DNA from: Candidatus Auribacterota bacterium
GTDB lineage: Bacteria > Auribacterota > JAFGBW01 > JAFGJP01
Length of the DNA: 9,176 nucleotides
Assembly (NCBI GenBank): GCA_016929035.1
Contig: JAFGJP010000070.1
Span: 1-9,176, forward strand
Direction of reading: 5' to 3'
The translations under genes were made by a program, and so were the position numbers. A model generated the notes under the pieces. That model saw only the letters and a list, made by a program, of their open reading frames with translations. It was not told the origin of the DNA and searched no databases. How positions within the stretch are numbered: the stretch's first letter is position 1; every line of letters begins with the position of its first letter. Shown here in pieces: positions 6,252 through 9,176 of the stretch.

Positions 6252-7943
6252 GTGAAAAATATCTTGTTATCTGTTCTCGTCTGCCTGTTATCCTCGCGCG
6301 TCGCCTTCAGCGGTGATGCCCGGATCGAGCGGCCTGATAACTTCTGGATAGCTTACGCGGCTGAAAAGGGCGCGCAGACGCAGATCTTTATTCAGCAATT
6401 CAAGGATGGCGAATGGCAGGAGCCGGTGCAGGGAACCGACAGCGCTTCCTACAATAACGCACCGACAATAGCTGTCGGCCCTGACCAATCCGTGTGGGTC
6501 GCCTGGAGCGGATTTGACAACATCAGCACTTCTATTTATGCCAAAAAATACAATGACGGCAAGTGGAGCGATGAGTGCCGCGTCAGTATTCCTGATGCCT
6601 TTGAAGACAGCCAGCCATCTCTCGATATAAGACCTGAAGGAACCCCGGTTATCGTCTGGGCCGGTCATGACGGCATGGACGATGAGATCCTCATTTCCTC
6701 TTTTACTGATGGGAACTGGAGCAATGAAGAACAGGTCAATATCCCCAACCAGACGCCGGATATTGACCCCTGCGTGTGCGCTCTGCAAGAAGGCGTTCTC
6801 ATTGTCTGGTCGGGCTATCAGAACGAACAATATCAGATCATGTCAGCTAAAAGCAAGAATTCATCATTTTCCGGATTCATGGAAGTCGACATAAAACTGC
6901 CCGCTTCCTGGAAAAAAGGGGAATTCCCTTCGCTCGTTTCAAACCGCGGCCTTGCGCTTTTTTATTTTTCAAGAGGAGATGTGTACAGATCTTTGCTGAA
7001 CAGGAATACGTACGCCGTGGAAAAATTTCCTGAAAAAGCTTTTCTCACCGAAGATATGGAAAAAGCATTGCGGAAGCTGGATCTCAATAACATTCAAAAT
7101 ATCGCTATGGCCTTTTCAACTTCAGAAAAAATCAGCCATACCATCAATCTGAGTCTTTTTCTCGAAAAAATAAAATCTTCCTCTCTCCTGAATCATATAT
7201 CGTCATCTTTCCACCAGGGGAAAGCTTATCTCTGGAACATGTTTTTCACGGAAGCCGAAGCCCTGGCCGTCACTCTCAATAAAAACACCGCCTTCGGAGA
7301 CAGCATTACCTACGGATACAAAAGCACGACAGGCGGATATCCTGCCCGCCTGTCGGCCAAACTCGGTCAGACCGTCGTCAACAGAGGGGTTGGGGGAGAG
7401 ACCACAGCCGCAGGGCTCAGCCGGATAAACAGCGTTCTCAGGCAAGATGACCCGCAGAGGATCTTTATCATGGAGGGCACAAACGACATGAACCAGGGGC
7501 GATCTATCAGCTCTGTTATTTTCAACCTGAAGGAAATGGTCATCAGGAGCCAGAACTACGGATCCACTCCCTATCTTGCCACGATATGCCCGAATGACAG
7601 GAAACAGCAGACAACCCAGCAGCTGAACGCTGAAATCAGAAGCCTGGCTGTTCAGCTGGGTGTTTCCAATCCGGACGTCTATTCTGCCTTCGGAGGTGCG
7701 GTCACAAGCACGTACTTCATTGACTACATCCATCCCAATGATGCGGGATACGATATTATTGCCAATACGTTCTACAATTCTATTTTTCCCCAGTCGTCAT
7801 CGTCTTCAGGCGGAAGCGGGGGATGCGGAAGCATCCGGACTCTTCACGGAGACAGTGGAGCCGGCTTCAACTTTTTCTTTGTTTTTCTGCTTTTTGTTTT
7901 TTATCTATTACGAAAAGCTTCTCCACAGATTCAGCGTAATTAA
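6252..7943 (+). CDS. Secreted beta-propeller-like/SGNH (GDSL) hydrolase fusion with C-terminal anchor-like tail
   Basis: A 563-residue exported protein. A Sec signal peptide covers about 1-20 (hydrophobic LLSVLVCLLSS, likely cleavage after AFS); Cys11 is not in a proper lipobox. Residues 30-217 hold four repeats of about 50 residues (VWVAWSG, IVWAGHD, LIVWSGY with DGKW, DGNW and PxG turns), like sialidase/BNR-type propeller blades, with a possible fifth near 224-250. A linker leads to an SGNH hydrolase domain (about 343-512). It has block I FGDSIT with nucleophile Ser351, block II GVGGETT (379-385), block III GTND with Asn411, and block V DYIHPND with Asp491 and His494, so the active site is complete. 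Such enzymes are esterases, lipases or carbohydrate deacetylases; the substrate is unknown. The end has a Ser/Gly linker, GGCG (523-526), a hydrophobic helix (540-553) and a basic end. GGAG at 6239-6242 supports the GTG start. It is transcribed alone, 139 bp after tyrA. Confidence 0.85.
   Translation: MKNILLSVLVCLLSSRVAFSGDARIERPDNFWIAYAAEKGAQTQIFIQQFKDGEWQEPVQGTDSASYNNAPTIAVGPDQSVWVAWSGFDNISTSIYAKKYNDGKWSDECRVSIPDAFEDSQPSLDIRPEGTPVIVWAGHDGMDDEILISSFTDGNWSNEEQVNIPNQTPDIDPCVCALQEGVLIVWSGYQNEQYQIMSAKSKNSSFSGFMEVDIKLPASWKKGEFPSLVSNRGLALFYFSRGDVYRSLLNRNTYAVEKFPEKAFLTEDMEKALRKLDLNNIQNIAMAFSTSEKISHTINLSLFLEKIKSSSLLNHISSSFHQGKAYLWNMFFTEAEALAVTLNKNTAFGDSITYGYKSTTGGYPARLSAKLGQTVVNRGVGGETTAAGLSRINSVLRQDDPQRIFIMEGTNDMNQGRSISSVIFNLKEMVIRSQNYGSTPYLATICPNDRKQQTTQQLNAEIRSLAVQLGVSNPDVYSAFGGAVTSTYFIDYIHPNDAGYDIIANTFYNSIFPQSSSSSGGSGGCGSIRTLHGDSGAGFNFFFVFLLFVFYLLRKASPQIQRN
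7794..7940 (+). other. C-terminal sorting/anchor-like tail of the SGNH hydrolase
   Basis: Codons 515-563 encode, in order, a run of five serines, a glycine-rich stretch with a single cysteine (GGSGGCGSI, 520-528), a short spacer, the hydrophobic segment FNFFFVFLLFVFYLL (539-553) and a short basic tail starting RK. This tripartite motif-helix-basic layout is shared by known protein-sorting tails such as MYXO-CTERM, Synerg-CTERM and GlyGly-CTERM, but I cannot match it to one of them. It may anchor the enzyme in the membrane or be cleaved by a dedicated sortase-like protease. Confidence 0.5.
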
Positions 7944-8040
7944 GAAACTTCCTGTTATAAGAGAAAGCCTCTTTTCCGAAAGCCCGTAACGATTCTTGCC
8001 ATAAAGGAAACGGGCCGCTATCAGCAGAGAAAAAATCTTC

Positions 8041-9138
8041 TCACTCGTTTTCTGCATAAACATAAATATCCGGCCAGCAGTCATTGGCCTGATGGTGAGT
8101 GATCCTTACGATCTCTTCAGGTTTCGTTCCGATCTTCCATAAAAAGATCTCATAATCGGCAGTGTCATGTTCATGCCCTTCTGCGCTGGCTCCAAAGACA
8201 AGATAGCGTCCGTCATTGGACATCTTAGGGAAATATTCATGGCTGAACGGCAGCGGCATGTCCAGCCAGAGCGTCTTTTTGCGGTCTTTCGGAAAATACT
8301 GATAAATGCCGTTCGACAACTTTCCACCCCGGTCAATATAATAGAGAAAAGAACGATCAGAAGACCATGTCACCTGACACCCGTCTCCTATTCTGAAAGA
8401 CTTTTTATCCCGTGTATAGATAGCCGTCATTCTTTTCCGGCCCCTTAAAGTTACAGCTAACTCTCCGGTCAGCGAATTATAGGAAGGGGAACCGAGAACG
8501 ATATTTCCAGGAACAGGTTTTAATCCGCTTTTAAACAACAGATTCTCCCGGCCTGTATTGATTTCATGCTCAACAAATTCTCCTCCGTTCTTTTGAAAAT
8601 AGACTTTTTCTCCGTCTCCAGACCACGAGGGGGCATTACCGTTTTTGGCTAACAGCCTCTCCTTTCCGCTTTGAATATCCAGAAGATAGACATCCCAGTG
8701 AATATTATCGCGCTGAGATACAGATTCCATCTGGGACCTTGCAAAGACGATTTTTTTCCCATCCGGGGAAATACGGGGATAATAATCGACGTGGGGATGC
8801 TCTGTCAGGCGCGTTACCTTGAATCCGGGTAGAATGATCATCAGGATATCATGCTGGCCGTACCTGTTTGACGACCAGACGATCATGCCCCTGAGCTTTC
8901 TAAACCACGTTACACCTTGATAACTTTCAGGTGTGTTTTCGTTTTGATTCGACAATTGAAGATCTTTCTTTGAAAAACAGCCTTCATCTTTATCGAGGGG
9001 ATATCCCGGCGGGTTTCCTGCCGTCGAAAGAAACGACAAGAGAATAGTAAAGAAAAAATGGAGCCCCAGCTTGTTACGTCCGTGGCAAATTGGAACCCGC
9101 CTTCGCCCTGCGGGCTTCGGGCGAGGTCCGTCCAGCAC
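8041..9138 (-). CDS. Exported TolB/PD40-type beta-propeller protein
   Basis: A 365-residue protein whose repeats match the WD40-like PD40 (TolB propeller) family. Blade motifs are DYYPRISPDGKKIVFAR (118-134), APSWSGDGEKVYFQ (169-182), GSPSYNSLTGELAVTL (216-231), CQVTWSSDRSFLYYID (254-269) and HEYFPKMSNDGRYLVFGAS (300-318). The first conserved strand is GMIVWSSNRYGQHDILMI (84-101). A hydrophobic signal-like segment (LGLHFFFTILLSFLSTAG, 24-41) indicates export, after an unusually long basic n-region. The GTG at 9138-9136 follows AAAGGGGG with a 5-nt gap, and no other Met codon occurs in frame before residue 84. However, the first 20 or so codons lie in a GC-rich repeat, so the true start is uncertain. 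Function is unknown: propellers of this type bind proteins or glycans, and the Tol system genes are not nearby. It converges on the hydrolase gene, with about 97 bp between stops. Confidence 0.8.
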   Translation of the reverse strand: MLDGPRPKPAGRRRVPICHGRNKLGLHFFFTILLSFLSTAGNPPGYPLDKDEGCFSKKDLQLSNQNENTPESYQGVTWFRKLRGMIVWSSNRYGQHDILMIILPGFKVTRLTEHPHVDYYPRISPDGKKIVFARSQMESVSQRDNIHWDVYLLDIQSGKERLLAKNGNAPSWSGDGEKVYFQKNGGEFVEHEINTGRENLLFKSGLKPVPGNIVLGSPSYNSLTGELAVTLRGRKRMTAIYTRDKKSFRIGDGCQVTWSSDRSFLYYIDRGGKLSNGIYQYFPKDRKKTLWLDMPLPFSHEYFPKMSNDGRYLVFGASAEGHEHDTADYEIFLWKIGTKPEEIVRITHHQANDCWPDIYVYAENE

Positions 9139-9170
9139 AGAATCCCCCTTTGCGACATCTCGCCGAAGCC
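9101..9170. repeat. GC-rich cluster of inverted repeats (REP-like) at the 5' end of the TolB-like gene
   Basis: CTTCGCCC (9101-9108) and GGGCGAGG (9119-9126) form an 8-bp stem (one G-T pair) around a 10-nt loop that itself contains GGGC. A second relation is longer range: GGCTTCGGGCGAG (about 9113-9125) is nearly the reverse complement of CTCGCCGAAGCC (9159-9170). The segment is visibly richer in GC than the flanking sequence. Alternating CTTCG/CGAAG words are typical of dispersed palindromic elements. It covers the predicted N-terminal codons and Shine-Dalgarno of the - strand gene. Confidence 0.5.
9144..9151 (-). promoter_or_regulatory. Shine-Dalgarno AAAGGGGG supporting the GTG start of the TolB-like gene
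   Basis: On the - strand AAAGGGGG is followed by five bases and then GTG at 9138-9136. It is the only plausible ribosome binding site in frame upstream of the signal-peptide segment. Its location inside a repeat-rich stretch lowers confidence. Confidence 0.45.
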
Positions 9171-9176
9171 AGAAAC

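Noticed and set aside
7982..8015. Possible bidirectional terminator GCCCGT...ACGGGC between the convergent genes
   Set aside because: The stem is only 6 bp with a 22-nt loop and is not followed by a T-run in either direction; other short stems nearby are weaker still.
9075..9140. tRNA-like GGGTTCCAATT on the - strand
   Set aside because: The T-arm-like word has no pairing stem, and no acceptor, D or anticodon arms can be folded around it.
8910..9158. Overlapping - strand reading frame starting with ATG at 9158 (82 residues)
   Set aside because: It overlaps the 5' end of the TolB-like gene in another frame, has no recognisable domain, and its first part is a translation of the GC-rich repeat.

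Overview
The window is ordinary bacterial chromosome, densely coded and of moderate GC. It holds one partial and seven complete protein genes: six on the + strand, then one + and one - strand gene that converge. Two genes carry N-terminal secretion signals, and the enzymes resemble those of Gram-negative-type or deep-branching bacteria. Desulfobacterota, Nitrospirota or Omnitrophota seem the best fits, but no single gene settles the lineage. No rRNA, tRNA, CRISPR array, transposase or phage gene is visible.

Region 1 (1-2966) is a housekeeping run: the last 42 codons of histidyl-tRNA synthetase (hisS), then aspartyl-tRNA synthetase (aspS), then a PhoH-family ATPase. A degenerate 9-bp tandem repeat lies just before the aspS ribosome binding site. 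The AspRS has a histidine at the position linked to relaxed tRNA(Asp)/tRNA(Asn) discrimination. Region 2 (2967-3129) is a structured intergenic element: two perfect 8-bp-stem hairpins inside an imperfect inverted repeat, ending in a T-run. It probably terminates the first operon.

Region 3 (3130-6112) is a compact tyrosine/aromatic operon of three overlapping genes. These are a HisC-type aminotransferase, a type I-beta DAHP synthase with an N-terminal regulatory domain, and a prephenate dehydrogenase without an ACT domain. Together they supply the first step of the shikimate pathway and the dehydrogenase and aminotransferase steps of tyrosine synthesis; chorismate mutase and the middle shikimate genes must lie elsewhere. 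An 11-bp perfect inverted repeat straddles the tyrA stop codon.

Region 4 (6113-9176) is the accessory part. A secreted protein joins an N-terminal beta-propeller-like repeat region to a C-terminal SGNH/GDSL hydrolase and ends in Ser/Gly-Cys-hydrophobic-basic architecture like a C-terminal sorting signal. A 12-bp palindrome (GATAATATTATC) lies in its upstream region. Converging on it from the - strand is an exported TolB/PD40-type beta-propeller protein. The N-terminal codons of that gene lie in a GC-rich cluster of inverted repeats resembling REP-type elements. The secreted hydrolase with its tail, and the two intergenic/terminal repeat elements, are the parts most worth following up.
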